A stretch of DNA of 44,859 nucleotides from HXMU1420-2 sp040830545 (GTDB lineage Bacteria; Pseudomonadota; Alphaproteobacteria; Rhodobacterales; Rhodobacteraceae). Under the pieces are notes generated by a model. The model saw only the letters and a list, made by a program, of their open reading frames with translations, was not told the DNA's origin and searched no databases. Below, in pieces: positions 24,899 to 32,958 of this stretch. The stretch is taken from contig JBFOMB010000046.1 in assembly GCA_040830545.1 (NCBI GenBank), forward strand, positions 1 through 44,859, read 5' to 3'. How positions within the stretch are numbered: the first letter of the stretch is position 1; every line of letters begins with the position of its first letter. The position numbers and the translations under genes are program-made.

Positions 24899-24960
24899 GG
24901 GCCGCCCCGAGCCTGTCTACGCCTGAAGCTTGCGCTTCATTGACGGGCTGCGGGGTGGCC
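24899..24960. terminator. Large stem-loop between convergent genes
   Basis: Outer arms GGGCCGCCCCG-AGCC and GGGCTGCGGGGTGGCC pair over about 14 bases. They enclose an inner hairpin TGAAGC TTGC GCTTCA (24924-24939). It lies between the convergent ABM and lactonase genes and may stop transcription from both sides. No U-tract is present. Confidence 0.5.
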
Positions 24961-25001
24961 TTCGGCCATCAGTCCACGCGGAACTTCAACCGCAGGCGCG
25001 C

Positions 25002-25838
25002 CTAGTCCAACCGGTAAAACGCCGTTGCCGTTCCGCCAAACACCTGCGCCCGCTCATCCTCTGACAGACCGGCTGTCAAAGCCTCTGCCGCCGCGCGCCA
25101 TTCGTCATAGGTCGCCTGCAACTGACACACCGGCCAGTCCGACCCCCACATCATCCGGGCGGGGCCAAACACCTCCAGCAGGTGATCGACATAGGGGCGC
25201 AAGGTCTCCACCGTCCAGCCACCATCGGTTTCCGTCACGATCCCCGACAGTTTACAGCACGCTTTGGTATCCGCCGCCAACCGCGCCATGCCCGCCTTCC
25301 AATCCTCGAACCCGTCAGGATGGTTGCGGATCTGTGGCTTCATGCAATGGTCGATCACGGTCCGCATCTCGGGATAGCGCGTCAGGATGGTGTGGAAATT
25401 CGCCAGATGGCGCGGGAACCCCAGCGCGTCAAAGGTCAGGTCCAGATCAATCAGGGCCTGATACCCCCACTGCACATCCTTGCGCAGCATCCAGTCATCG
25501 TCCGGGATGTCCTGGATCATCGGCCGCACGCCCTTGAACATCGGATGTTTGGCCAGCCGTTCCAGATGCGCGCGGTCGTCCGGTTTCTCGAAATCGACCC
25601 AGCCGACAACCCCCGCCACGCTCGGCGTTACATCGGCGATCCCCAGCATGTATTCCGTTTCGTGTATCGTATCCGCCGCCTGCACGATCACGGTTTTCGC
25701 AATCCCATGCGCCTCCAGCATCGGGGTCAGGTCCGCCGGGCCATAGGGACGGCTCAGCACCGGGTGATCCGGCGGCATCCAGCCATGATCGCCCCGCGCC
25801 GGGTTCCAGTAATGTTGATGAGCGTCGACCTGGTTCAT
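25002..25838 (-). CDS. Amidohydrolase-family sugar lactonase (fuconolactonase/2-pyrone-4,6-dicarboxylase type)
   Basis: This 278-residue TIM-barrel hydrolase begins VDAHQHYWNP (HxH motif, His7 and His9), with VIDHCMKP and the catalytic WGSDWPVC near the C terminus. This matches L-fuconolactonase and L-rhamnonolactonase-type enzymes, which open aldonolactones without a strict metal need. Its start overlaps the stop of the upstream aldo/keto reductase as ATGA. The pairing of an aldose dehydrogenase with a lactonase supports oxidation of an aldose to its aldonate. An upstream extension of 16 residues is rejected because it overlaps that gene. Confidence 0.9.
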   Translation of the reverse strand: MNQVDAHQHYWNPARGDHGWMPPDHPVLSRPYGPADLTPMLEAHGIAKTVIVQAADTIHETEYMLGIADVTPSVAGVVGWVDFEKPDDRAHLERLAKHPMFKGVRPMIQDIPDDDWMLRKDVQWGYQALIDLDLTFDALGFPRHLANFHTILTRYPEMRTVIDHCMKPQIRNHPDGFEDWKAGMARLAADTKACCKLSGIVTETDGGWTVETLRPYVDHLLEVFGPARMMWGSDWPVCQLQATYDEWRAAAEALTAGLSEDERAQVFGGTATAFYRLD

Positions 25839-26860
25839 ACCGGTGCCTCCTCTCGCATCAGCCCCTCGGCCTTTAGCTCTGCCCATACATCGCCGGGGAT
25901 GTCCGCGCTGGCTGCGGCAATGTTGCCGTCCATCTCGGCCATGCCCTGACCGCCGGGGATCACCGACACCGTGCAGGGATGCAGCAGCGGGAACTGGAAC
26001 GCCGCATCCACCAGCCGCACGCCATGGCTTTCACAAATCGCCTTAATGCGTCCCACGCGGTCCAGAATGTCCTGCGGCGCGGGGTCATAATTGTAGAACG
26101 CACCCTCGCGCGGCCCAGTTGCCAGAATGCCCGAGTTATACGGCCCGCCAATCACGATGCCGATGCCGCGCGCCTCGGCCATGGGCAGGAAGCTGTCTAA
26201 CGCCTCCTGTTCCAGCAGCGTATAACGCCCCGCCAGAAGGAAAATGTCGTAATCCCCCCGCTCGGTCAGTTGCTGGCAGACTTCCCATTCGTTCACACCC
26301 GCCCCAAAGGCGGTGATCACACCCTCGCTCCGCAGCCGTTCCAGCGCGTGATAGCCACCTGCCATCAACTGATCGACCTTGGCGTTTACATTCGCCCGGC
26401 TGCCCTGATTGGGCACGTCGATGTCATGGGCAAACAGCATGTCGACGCGATGCACCCCCAGCCGCTCCAGCGAGTCCTCGACCGACCGCATCACCCCGTC
26501 ATAGGAATAATCATAAACCTCGCGCCGCGCGGGCACATCGAACCACTTGCCAAAACCGGTGCGTTCTGCCGGATCGCAGGCCTCCAATAGCCGCCCGACC
26601 TTGGTCGACAGAATGTATTCGTCTCGCGGCTTGTCCCGCAGGAACCGGTTCAACCGCGTCTCGCTCAACCCCAGCCCGTATAGCGGCGCGGTGTCGTAAT
26701 ACCGCACACCCGCGTCCCAGGCGCGTTCCAGCACGGCATGCGCCTCGTCATCGGTGATCGCGCGATACAGGTTGGCCAAAGGCGCGGTGCCCATCCCAAG
26801 CTCGGTAAAGGTCAACCCGCCATTGCCCAGCCGGTCCCATGTCCGTGTTTTCAATGTCAT
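25835..26860 (-). CDS. Aldo/keto reductase (aldose 1-dehydrogenase-like), copy 2
   Basis: This 341-residue paralog of the protein at 19818-20873 has catalytic residues Asp56, Tyr61, Lys87 and His145. The insert FDVPARREVYDYSYDGVMRS and the later NSGILATGPREGAFYNYDPAPQDILDRV match copy 1 closely. The likely reaction is oxidation of an aldose such as L-fucose or D-arabinose to the 1,5- or 1,4-lactone with NAD(P). Coupling to the lactonase gene supports this. It is divergent from the BtpA-kinase operon across a 165-base gap, which probably holds promoters for both arms. Confidence 0.92.
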   Translation of the reverse strand: MTLKTRTWDRLGNGGLTFTELGMGTAPLANLYRAITDDEAHAVLERAWDAGVRYYDTAPLYGLGLSETRLNRFLRDKPRDEYILSTKVGRLLEACDPAERTGFGKWFDVPARREVYDYSYDGVMRSVEDSLERLGVHRVDMLFAHDIDVPNQGSRANVNAKVDQLMAGGYHALERLRSEGVITAFGAGVNEWEVCQQLTERGDYDIFLLAGRYTLLEQEALDSFLPMAEARGIGIVIGGPYNSGILATGPREGAFYNYDPAPQDILDRVGRIKAICESHGVRLVDAAFQFPLLHPCTVSVIPGGQGMAEMDGNIAAASADIPGDVWAELKAEGLMREEAPV

Positions 26861-27025
26861 CCGCCCCTCCTTCCGGTTCGGGCCCGAGCTTAGGCACCAC
26901 GCCCCGGATTACCACCCCCCCATGCCGCCATTTCCACCAATCGCAAACACGGGCCATTTCCCCGGTTTCACGTCTGGCACCCCCGGTTTGCTGTGTTAAG
27001 CTTTGCCCAACCAAGGGAGGTCCGG

Positions 27026-27832
27026 ATGAGCGCGTTTCAATCTGTTTTCGGCGAAGGGAAACCCGTCATCGCCATGGTGCATTTCGGCGCCCTGCCGGGA
27101 TCGCCGCTGTATGATGCTGACGCCGGGATTGACGGGCTGCTGGCGGGCGCGGCGGCTGACCTTGAGGCGTTGCAGGCGGCAGGGGTGGATGCGATCATGT
27201 TCGGGAACGAAAATGACCGGCCTTATGAGTTTGACGTTGATCGCGCCTCGACTGCGACGATGGCCTATGTGATCGGCCAGCTGCGCGACCGCATCACCGT
27301 GCCCTTTGGCGTCAACGTATTGTGGGACCCGATGAGCACCGTGGCCCTGGCCACCGCCACCGGCGCGCAGTTCTGCCGGGAAATTTTCACCGGCACCTAT
27401 GCCTCGGACATGGGACCATGGACGCCCGACGCGGGGCAGGCCATGCGCTATCGCAACCGTTTGGGCCGCCCTGACCTGGCGATGCTCTACAACATATGCG
27501 CTGAATTTGCCGACAGCCTGGACCGCCGCTCGCTCCCGGACCGCGCGCGGTCTGCGGTGTTTTCCTCGATCCCCGACGCGGTGCTGGTGTCGGGCCAGAT
27601 CACGGGCGAGGCCGCGGCCCTGTCGGATCTCGAAGCGGTCAAAGCCGTGCTGCCCGACACGCCGGTGCTGGCCAACACAGGCGTCAAACACAACACCATC
27701 GCGGATGTGTTGCGGATCGCGGATGGCTGCATCGTCGGATCGTCGCTGAAGGTCGATGGCGATACGTGGAACCCCGTGGACCCGGACCGCGCCGCTGACT
27801 TCATGGACCGCGCAAGGGCCGCCCGTGGATGA
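27026..27832 (+). CDS. BtpA/SgcQ-family TIM-barrel protein
   Basis: In this 268-residue protein the stretches VIAMVHFGALPGSPLYD, GVDAIMFGNENDRPYEF and VPFGVNVLWDPMSTVALA are diagnostic. So are the later SGQITGEAA and ANTGVKHNTIADVLRIADGCIVGSSLK, which resemble a phosphate-binding C-terminal barrel end. Family members include cyanobacterial BtpA, linked to photosystem I stability, and SgcQ of an E. coli sugar operon; the enzymatic activity is undefined. GGGAGG precedes ATG 27026. It leads a four-gene operon whose genes all overlap. Here it is most plausibly an aldolase- or isomerase-like enzyme on a phosphorylated intermediate. Confidence 0.9.
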   Translation: MSAFQSVFGEGKPVIAMVHFGALPGSPLYDADAGIDGLLAGAAADLEALQAAGVDAIMFGNENDRPYEFDVDRASTATMAYVIGQLRDRITVPFGVNVLWDPMSTVALATATGAQFCREIFTGTYASDMGPWTPDAGQAMRYRNRLGRPDLAMLYNICAEFADSLDRRSLPDRARSAVFSSIPDAVLVSGQITGEAAALSDLEAVKAVLPDTPVLANTGVKHNTIADVLRIADGCIVGSSLKVDGDTWNPVDPDRAADFMDRARAARG

Positions 27833-28319
27833 TGCCCCACAATTGGTGGTGATGTCGGGCCTGCCGGGCGTGGGCAAATCCACATTGGCCGGGGCACTGG
27901 CGCAGAAGATCGGCGCGCTGTGGCTGCGCATAGATTCAATCGAGGACGCGCTGGCCGACTCCACGCTGCACATTCACCCGGCAGACGATGCCGGGTATCT
28001 GGCCGCCTGCGCCGTGGCCCGCGACAATCTGGGCGGCCTTCGCACCGTGATCGCGGATGCGGTGAACCCGGATGATTGGTGCCGCACGCTCTGGCGCGAT
28101 CTGGCGGCAGAGACCGACGCGCGCCTGACCCCGATACAGGTGGTCTGCTCGGACACAGACGAACACCGCCGCCGGGTCGCGGCGCGCGACAGGGGCCCCG
28201 ACTGGCAGGGCGTCCTGACACGAGGGGCCGAGCCCTGGCCGGGCGCGCCCGTGATCGACACGGCGCATCACTCCGTCGACGCGGCGGTTATGAAAATGGA
28301 GGAGCTGCTGAATGCCTGA
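27825..28319 (+). CDS. Small P-loop kinase / AAA-type ATPase-like protein
   Basis: This 164-residue protein has Walker A GLPGVGKST at residues 12-20. The layout resembles gluconate/shikimate-type or zeta-toxin-like small-molecule kinases: LWLRIDSIEDAL after the P-loop, VIADAVNPDD in the middle and QVVCSDTDEHRRRVAARDRG as the lid. The GTG start overlaps the btpA-like end by eight bases and puts the P-loop at the expected distance; the ATG-led extension inside btpA is rejected. No Walker B acidic motif is strong. Within this operon, phosphorylation of a sugar acid or similar metabolite is the best guess. Confidence 0.82.
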   Translation: MDDAPQLVVMSGLPGVGKSTLAGALAQKIGALWLRIDSIEDALADSTLHIHPADDAGYLAACAVARDNLGGLRTVIADAVNPDDWCRTLWRDLAAETDARLTPIQVVCSDTDEHRRRVAARDRGPDWQGVLTRGAEPWPGAPVIDTAHHSVDAAVMKMEELLNA

Positions 28320-29424
28320 CCGGATGTCCCGCCTGCGGCGCGACCTGATGGACCTGATGCTGGTGCCCGGCCTGTCCGGCCACGAAACCCGCGTCAGACA
28401 AGCGATCCGCGCGCGCCTGCCCGACGGGGTGAGTGGCACCACCGACCGGCTGGGCAACCTGATCGTGACCTTCCCCGGCACCGGCCCGTCTGTCATGCTG
28501 TTCACGCATATGGATCAGCTTGGCTTCTTCGTGCGCCGGATCGAAGACAACGGGCTGATCCGGGTCGAACGCATGGGGGGCGTGCCGGAACGCGCGCTGG
28601 CCGCGCAGCCGGTGATGCTCTGCCCGCCGGGGCGCGAGGATGTGCCGGGCCTGATCACGAACAAAAGCCACCACGCCACAACACCGGACGAAAAATACGT
28701 TGTGGTCAAAACCCCGGACCTGACCATCGACACCGGCCATGACAGCAAGGCCGCGGTCGAGGCGACCGGCATCGCCATTGGCACCCCAGTTGTCTATCGT
28801 CCGCAGGCCACCGAACTGGGCCCGCACCGCATCGCCGGGACCAGCGTTGATGACCGCGCCGGATGTGCGGTTCTGCTGGAAATCATCCGAGCACTTACCG
28901 ACCGTAAAGCTCATGACAAAAACAGCCCGACCGTGCACGTGGTTTTCTCCGTTCAGGAGGAATTCAACCTGCGCGGCGCGGTTGTGGCGGCCCAGACCCT
29001 GACCCCGGACATCGCCCTACAAATCGACCTGATGACGCCCTCTGACACACCCGACCTCAGCGACCGGGCCGAGATGGCGCTGGGCGCGGGTCCGGGCATC
29101 AGCCTCTATTCCTTCCACGGTCGCGGCACCCTGAACGGGGTGATCCCTCACCCTGCCTTGGTGCAGCTGTTCGAGGACACGGCCAGCGCCGAAAGCCTGA
29201 CGCTGCAACGCAGCGCACAGGTCGGTGTGCTGACCGACCTGTCTTACGTGCAGCTTGTCGGGGCCGGGGTCGCCAGCCTCGATATAGGCTTCCCCATGCG
29301 CTACTCGCACTCGGCCAACGAACTCTGCGACCTGCGAGATCTGGACGGGTTGACCCATCTGATCCTCGCAGCCCTTGACCGGATCACGCCGGACTTCTCT
29401 CTCAACCGGGATGATTACCCATGA
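28312..29424 (+). CDS. M42-family metallo-aminopeptidase/FrvX-like hydrolase
   Basis: This 370-residue di-metal hydrolase has His66 and Asp68 (FTHMDQLGFF), Asp180 (TSVDDRAG), Glu216-Glu217 (SVQEEFNLRG) and a late histidine in MRYSHSANELCDL. These form the M42 metal site and general base. Relatives are glutamyl aminopeptidases and FrvX of a sugar operon, where the true substrate is not a normal peptide. The start overlaps the kinase gene by eight bases and the end overlaps the FGGY kinase as ATGA. Its presence in a sugar-kinase operon suggests hydrolysis of an amide-linked or conjugated sugar. Confidence 0.9.
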   Translation: MPDRMSRLRRDLMDLMLVPGLSGHETRVRQAIRARLPDGVSGTTDRLGNLIVTFPGTGPSVMLFTHMDQLGFFVRRIEDNGLIRVERMGGVPERALAAQPVMLCPPGREDVPGLITNKSHHATTPDEKYVVVKTPDLTIDTGHDSKAAVEATGIAIGTPVVYRPQATELGPHRIAGTSVDDRAGCAVLLEIIRALTDRKAHDKNSPTVHVVFSVQEEFNLRGAVVAAQTLTPDIALQIDLMTPSDTPDLSDRAEMALGAGPGISLYSFHGRGTLNGVIPHPALVQLFEDTASAESLTLQRSAQVGVLTDLSYVQLVGAGVASLDIGFPMRYSHSANELCDLRDLDGLTHLILAALDRITPDFSLNRDDYP

Positions 29425-30908
29425 CCTATACCCTTGGCATCGACATCGGAACTTTTGAATCCAAAGGCGTATTGGCCGATCACAGCGGCAATATCGTCGC
29501 CCAGGCCAGCCACCCGCACGAAATGATCGTCCCGCATCCCGGTTGGGCCGAACACCGTGCCGACGAAGACTGGTGGGGCGATTTCGTCCGCATCACCCGG
29601 CAATTGCTGGCCGACAGCGGGGTTGATCCGACCCAGATCAAGGGTGTCGCCTGCTCTGCCATCGGCCCCTGCATGCTGCCCGTGGACACGGACGGCACCC
29701 CGCTGATGAACGGCGTCCTCTACGGCGTCGACACCCGCGCGCAGGCCGAGATTGACGAGCTGAACGCAAAGATCGGCGAGGACGTCATCCTGTCCCGCTG
29801 CGGCAACGCGCTGACCTCGCAGGCGGTCGGCCCCAAGATCCTGTGGCTGAAAAACCAGCGCCCCGAGCTTTACGCGCAAACCGCCCATGTCCTGACCTCC
29901 ACCTCTTACATGGTGATGAAGCTGACCGGTGAAATCGTCATTGACCACTACACCGCCGCCAACTTCGCCCCGCTCTATGACGTGACCAAACTGGACTGGA
30001 TCGACGACCTGGCCCCCGACATCTTACCGATTGGTAAGCTGCCCCGTCTGCTCTGGTCCAACGACATCGCCGGGCACGTGACCGAAGCCGCCGCTGCGGA
30101 AACCGGCCTCGCCCCCGGCACGCCCGTCACCTGCGGCACCATCGACGCCGCGGCCGAGGCGATCAGCGTCGGCGTGCAGCAATCCGGCGACATGATGATG
30201 ATGTACGGCTCCACCATCTTCATCATCACGCTGACCGATGCCCGCGTCCGTGACCCGCGCCTGTGGTACGCGCCCTGGCTGTTTCAGGGGCAGCACGCGT
30301 CGATGGCAGGACTCGCCACATCCGGCACGCTGACCCACTGGTTCCGCGATCAGTTCGCCCGCGACCTGCCCGTGGCTGACGCCTTCCCAACCCTCGCAGC
30401 CGAGGCCGCCGAGTCGCCCCCCGGCGCAAACGGCCTCCTGATGCTCCCCTACTTTTCAGGCGAACGCACACCCATCCACGACCCCAACGCCAAGGGCAGC
30501 TTTTTCGGCCTGAACCTGACCCACACACGCGGCGACATGTACCGCGCCCTGATCGAAGGCATCGCGTACGGCACCAACCACGTGGTCGAAACCTATGCCG
30601 AGGTTGGCGAAAAACCCTCCCGCGTGCTGGCGGTTGGCGGCGGGACCAAAAACGAACTCTGGCTGCGCGCCACCTCCGACATCTCGGGCCTGCCCCAGAT
30701 CGTCTGCGCCAAAACGGTCGGGGCCAGCTACGGCAACGCCTTCCTGGCCGCTTGCGCCATCGGCGCAACACAGCCACGCGACATCGCCACATGGAACCCG
30801 ACCGCCCGCGACGTGCCACCAGAACCCCACGCGATCTACGAAACCCGCTACCGCCAGTTCCGTGCACTCTACGACCAGACCAAGGGGATAGCGGCAGCGC
30901 TTTCGTGA
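29421..30908 (+). CDS. FGGY-family carbohydrate kinase (xylulokinase-like)
   Basis: This 495-residue kinase of the actin-like ATPase fold has the N-terminal phosphate motif LGIDIGTFESKGVLAD. The middle CGTIDAAAEAISVGVQQSGDMMMMYGS corresponds to the adenosine-side loop, and VLAVGGGTKNELWLRATSDISGLP is the conserved C-terminal FGGY block. It would phosphorylate a ketose, polyol or sugar acid. It ends the coupled operon that starts with the btpA-like gene. No transporter is part of the operon; the nearest permeases lie about 4 kb further on and face the other way. Confidence 0.93.
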   Translation: MTYTLGIDIGTFESKGVLADHSGNIVAQASHPHEMIVPHPGWAEHRADEDWWGDFVRITRQLLADSGVDPTQIKGVACSAIGPCMLPVDTDGTPLMNGVLYGVDTRAQAEIDELNAKIGEDVILSRCGNALTSQAVGPKILWLKNQRPELYAQTAHVLTSTSYMVMKLTGEIVIDHYTAANFAPLYDVTKLDWIDDLAPDILPIGKLPRLLWSNDIAGHVTEAAAAETGLAPGTPVTCGTIDAAAEAISVGVQQSGDMMMMYGSTIFIITLTDARVRDPRLWYAPWLFQGQHASMAGLATSGTLTHWFRDQFARDLPVADAFPTLAAEAAESPPGANGLLMLPYFSGERTPIHDPNAKGSFFGLNLTHTRGDMYRALIEGIAYGTNHVVETYAEVGEKPSRVLAVGGGTKNELWLRATSDISGLPQIVCAKTVGASYGNAFLAACAIGATQPRDIATWNPTARDVPPEPHAIYETRYRQFRALYDQTKGIAAALS

Positions 30909-31099
30909 CGTTCTGAGGGTGGTTTCGAATAGGTTGGCGGCGGCCACTGAAGCGCGCGTCATGATGCTGGTCGCCAATTGTCAGATCGCTCTGATGTGTG
31001 GATCAAGGTCGGACGGAACGAAGGTACCGCGCTTTGCATCACCAGGGTAAGTTGCCGGTTCTTGCTCAATCTGATGAAATGCTGCGGCCTGCGCCAATA

Positions 31100-31585
31100 T
31101 CAGCTTTGCTTCTTACGCTCTTCAAGTGAGCGGCTTAACCGTTCCAGCAGCTCCGCTAATGTCTCGCGATCATTCTCGGGCAAGATGTCCGCAAAAAGCT
31201 CCGTGTTCGTCTGTACCAATTGATCAATGATCTCTTCTACCAGGTCGGCCCCTTCCACAGTAAGCCTTACAAGCGTGCTTCGGGCATCTTCTGGGTTGGA
31301 CATGCGTTCGACCAAACCTTTTTCTGCCAGGCCTCGAAGCATTTTCGCCATGCCGCTGGAACTGGCTTGGGTGGCGGAATAAAGCTCGGTGGGGCTCATC
31401 GTGAATGCGTCATTTGTGAAGCGCAAAGCGCGTAAGACCAAGAACTGGGTCCAGGAAACCCCATATCGTGCAGCAACTTTGCTGTCGCTATCCCAAACGT
31501 AATTGCGACTCCGAAACAGGCCGGAAACGATACGCGTCGTCGTACTCGGCGTGACCGACCAAGGTCTGGGCTTTGCCTTTGGCAA
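31100..31585 (-). CDS. MarR-family transcriptional regulator
   Basis: In this 161-residue winged-helix dimer the DNA-binding part spans residues about 45-115 (YGVSWTQFLVLRAL, SPTELYSATQASSSGMAKMLRGLAEKGLVER, then the wing with NPEDARSTLVRLT). The start is TTG 31585, supported by AAGGAG seven bases upstream. It is divergent from a small membrane protein and a NAD(P)-binding protein. The perfect palindrome at 31652-31671 in the shared upstream region is the likely operator for both directions. Signals for such regulators are often phenolic compounds; none can be named here. Confidence 0.92.
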   Translation of the reverse strand: MPKAKPRPWSVTPSTTTRIVSGLFRSRNYVWDSDSKVAARYGVSWTQFLVLRALRFTNDAFTMSPTELYSATQASSSGMAKMLRGLAEKGLVERMSNPEDARSTLVRLTVEGADLVEEIIDQLVQTNTELFADILPENDRETLAELLERLSRSLEERKKQS

Positions 31586-31651
31586 ATGTGTTCTCCTTCA
31601 CGAGCTGGCTGCAAAATGCCCGGAACCACTTGCAGTCAACAAGTTGAAATA

Positions 31652-31671
31652 TTATCTCTCTAGAGAGATAA
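31652..31671. promoter_or_regulatory. Perfect 20-bp palindrome, probable MarR operator
   Basis: TTATCTCTCTAGAGAGATAA is fully self-complementary. It lies 15 bases before the membrane-protein start and 66 bases before the MarR start, over a likely promoter (candidate -35 TTGCAG at 31630). Symmetry, length and position are all as expected for MarR binding. Confidence 0.75.
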
Positions 31672-31685
31672 ATGGAGTAATCAAC

Positions 31686-32075
31686 TTGTCACAGGAAAAA
31701 CACGGATATGTCGTGAGAGGCCTTTTGGGCCTTCTTGCCTGCATTATGCTGCTCTTCACTTTGCCAGCCTATCTGGATACGTCCAGCAATCCTGGGTTGG
31801 CCAACTTGAGCGGAGACGCCGCTTCTTTGGGGTCAGTTGCTGGTGCTTTTCTGGCACGTCAGTTGGGGCTTGCGTTGATCGCGCTTTATGGCGCTGTGAA
31901 AGGAACGACCCAGCCTGTGCTGATCGGCGCTTTCGCAATGGCGTTCCTGAATTTGCATGACGCCGTGTTCCTGTCGGCATTCGGAAACGTTGGCCCCGGC
32001 GCCATCGCGGGCCTGATCCTGGGCAGCTTGGCCGTCATAGTGATGGTGCTGACATGGCGCGGTGCGCAGACATGA
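31686..32075 (+). CDS. Small membrane protein, four predicted helices
   Basis: This 129-residue protein has hydrophobic segments at about 10-28, 50-75, 80-98 and 102-125. The TTG start is chosen because GGAG lies eight bases upstream and the frame begins right after the MarR palindrome; the longer frame upstream runs through that operator. The end overlaps the next gene as ATGA. It resembles small DUF4345-like membrane proteins in layout, but I cannot name it. Control by the divergent MarR regulator is likely. Confidence 0.75.
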   Translation: MSQEKHGYVVRGLLGLLACIMLLFTLPAYLDTSSNPGLANLSGDAASLGSVAGAFLARQLGLALIALYGAVKGTTQPVLIGAFAMAFLNLHDAVFLSAFGNVGPGAIAGLILGSLAVIVMVLTWRGAQT

Positions 32076-32701
32076 AACTCACGATATTCGGTGCCACTGG
32101 ACCTGTGGGTGTTGCGCTGATCCAGGAAGCGCTGTCGGAAAATCACGAAACGACCGCGTTGGTGAGAACCCCAGCAAAGATCAGCGCGTATTCCGACCGG
32201 CTGAAACTTGTCGTGGGCGATTATTTTGATGCGGATGCGCGGGCAAAAGCCCTTGAAGGTGCAGACGCGGTTTTAACGACAATCGGCCCTCCAATGAAGC
32301 GCGCTCCAAACAATGGCGAGTACGCCAAGGCTATGACGGAACTGATCGGACAAATGCAGAAAGCAGAGATACAGCGTATCGTTGCCATCGGCGGTGCAGG
32401 TTTGCGCCTTGGGGACGAAGAACTGGTCTTTCCGCGCAGGATTATGCGACTGATGCTGCGCCTCTTCGGGGGCAAAGGGTATTGGGACAAGGAACGGGAG
32501 CACAATGCTCTGTTCGCGTCTCGGCTGGCGTGGACCATCCTCCGCCCTCCGCAGATTGCTCCGGTTTCCGGAGAGTTTGTCGTGTCCCAGGACCGTCCCA
32601 AAGCGTTCAAGGCGGACCCGATGCAGCTGGCCCACCACATGATGGCCAGTCTGAATGACCGGGAATCAGTGCACACGGCACCATTTGTCGCGACGAAGTG
32701 A
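32072..32701 (+). CDS. NAD(P)-binding atypical SDR (NmrA-like) oxidoreductase
   Basis: This 209-residue Rossmann-fold protein has nucleotide motif IFGATGPVGVALI at residues about 4-16. ALVRTPAK and GDYFDADA follow, where atypical SDRs bind the cofactor, and IVAIGGAGLRLG is in place of the catalytic Ser region. A full Tyr-X3-Lys pair is not evident, so it may be a sensor or isomerase rather than a classic reductase. The start overlaps the membrane-protein stop, so the two are coupled and probably MarR-controlled. Flavin reductase-like and stress-response relatives are known. Confidence 0.88.
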   Translation: MKLTIFGATGPVGVALIQEALSENHETTALVRTPAKISAYSDRLKLVVGDYFDADARAKALEGADAVLTTIGPPMKRAPNNGEYAKAMTELIGQMQKAEIQRIVAIGGAGLRLGDEELVFPRRIMRLMLRLFGGKGYWDKEREHNALFASRLAWTILRPPQIAPVSGEFVVSQDRPKAFKADPMQLAHHMMASLNDRESVHTAPFVATK

Positions 32702-32946
32702 GACTGCCGATGGCCGAAACCTGTGACAGCGCTTTTGGTGGCAATTGGGGTTTCATAGCACTCCGCGAGTTTACTTGCCTGTTGATAGGCGAACCCGGGG
32801 ACAACACTCCGCCCCTCGGCATCGGCGCCGGTAACGGGCAGGTCGCCGAGCATTTGGAGGGGCATACCACCGACGTCTACGAACCCTGGGCGGAGCACCC
32901 GCACAAGGACGAAGAAGGACTGGTGATGGTGTTCAACCGGCTTTGA
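32698..32946 (+). CDS. Small hypothetical protein or gene remnant
   Basis: This is an 82-codon frame starting at GTG, which overlaps the stop of the NAD(P)-binding gene; ATG 32710 is an alternative. The sequence is not recognised. Its C-terminal half (VAEHLEGHTTDVYEPWAEHPHKDEEGL) looks like real protein, while the first part is cysteine-containing and nondescript. It may be a truncated gene, since a palindromic repeat begins 12 bases after it. A minus-strand frame across the same bases is also open, so coding status is uncertain. Confidence 0.35.
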   Translation: MRLPMAETCDSAFGGNWGFIALREFTCLLIGEPGDNTPPLGIGAGNGQVAEHLEGHTTDVYEPWAEHPHKDEEGLVMVFNRL

Positions 32947-32958
32947 CCCCGCACGCGC

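Noticed and set aside
26996..27973. 325-codon minus-strand frame opposite the btpA-like gene
   Set aside because: The plus strand has the family motifs and coupled starts; the antisense frame has no motifs and odd composition.
32221..32904. 227-codon minus-strand frame opposite the NAD(P)-binding gene
   Set aside because: The plus strand carries a Rossmann motif and coupled start; the antisense frame has no fold and many Cys/Arg clusters.
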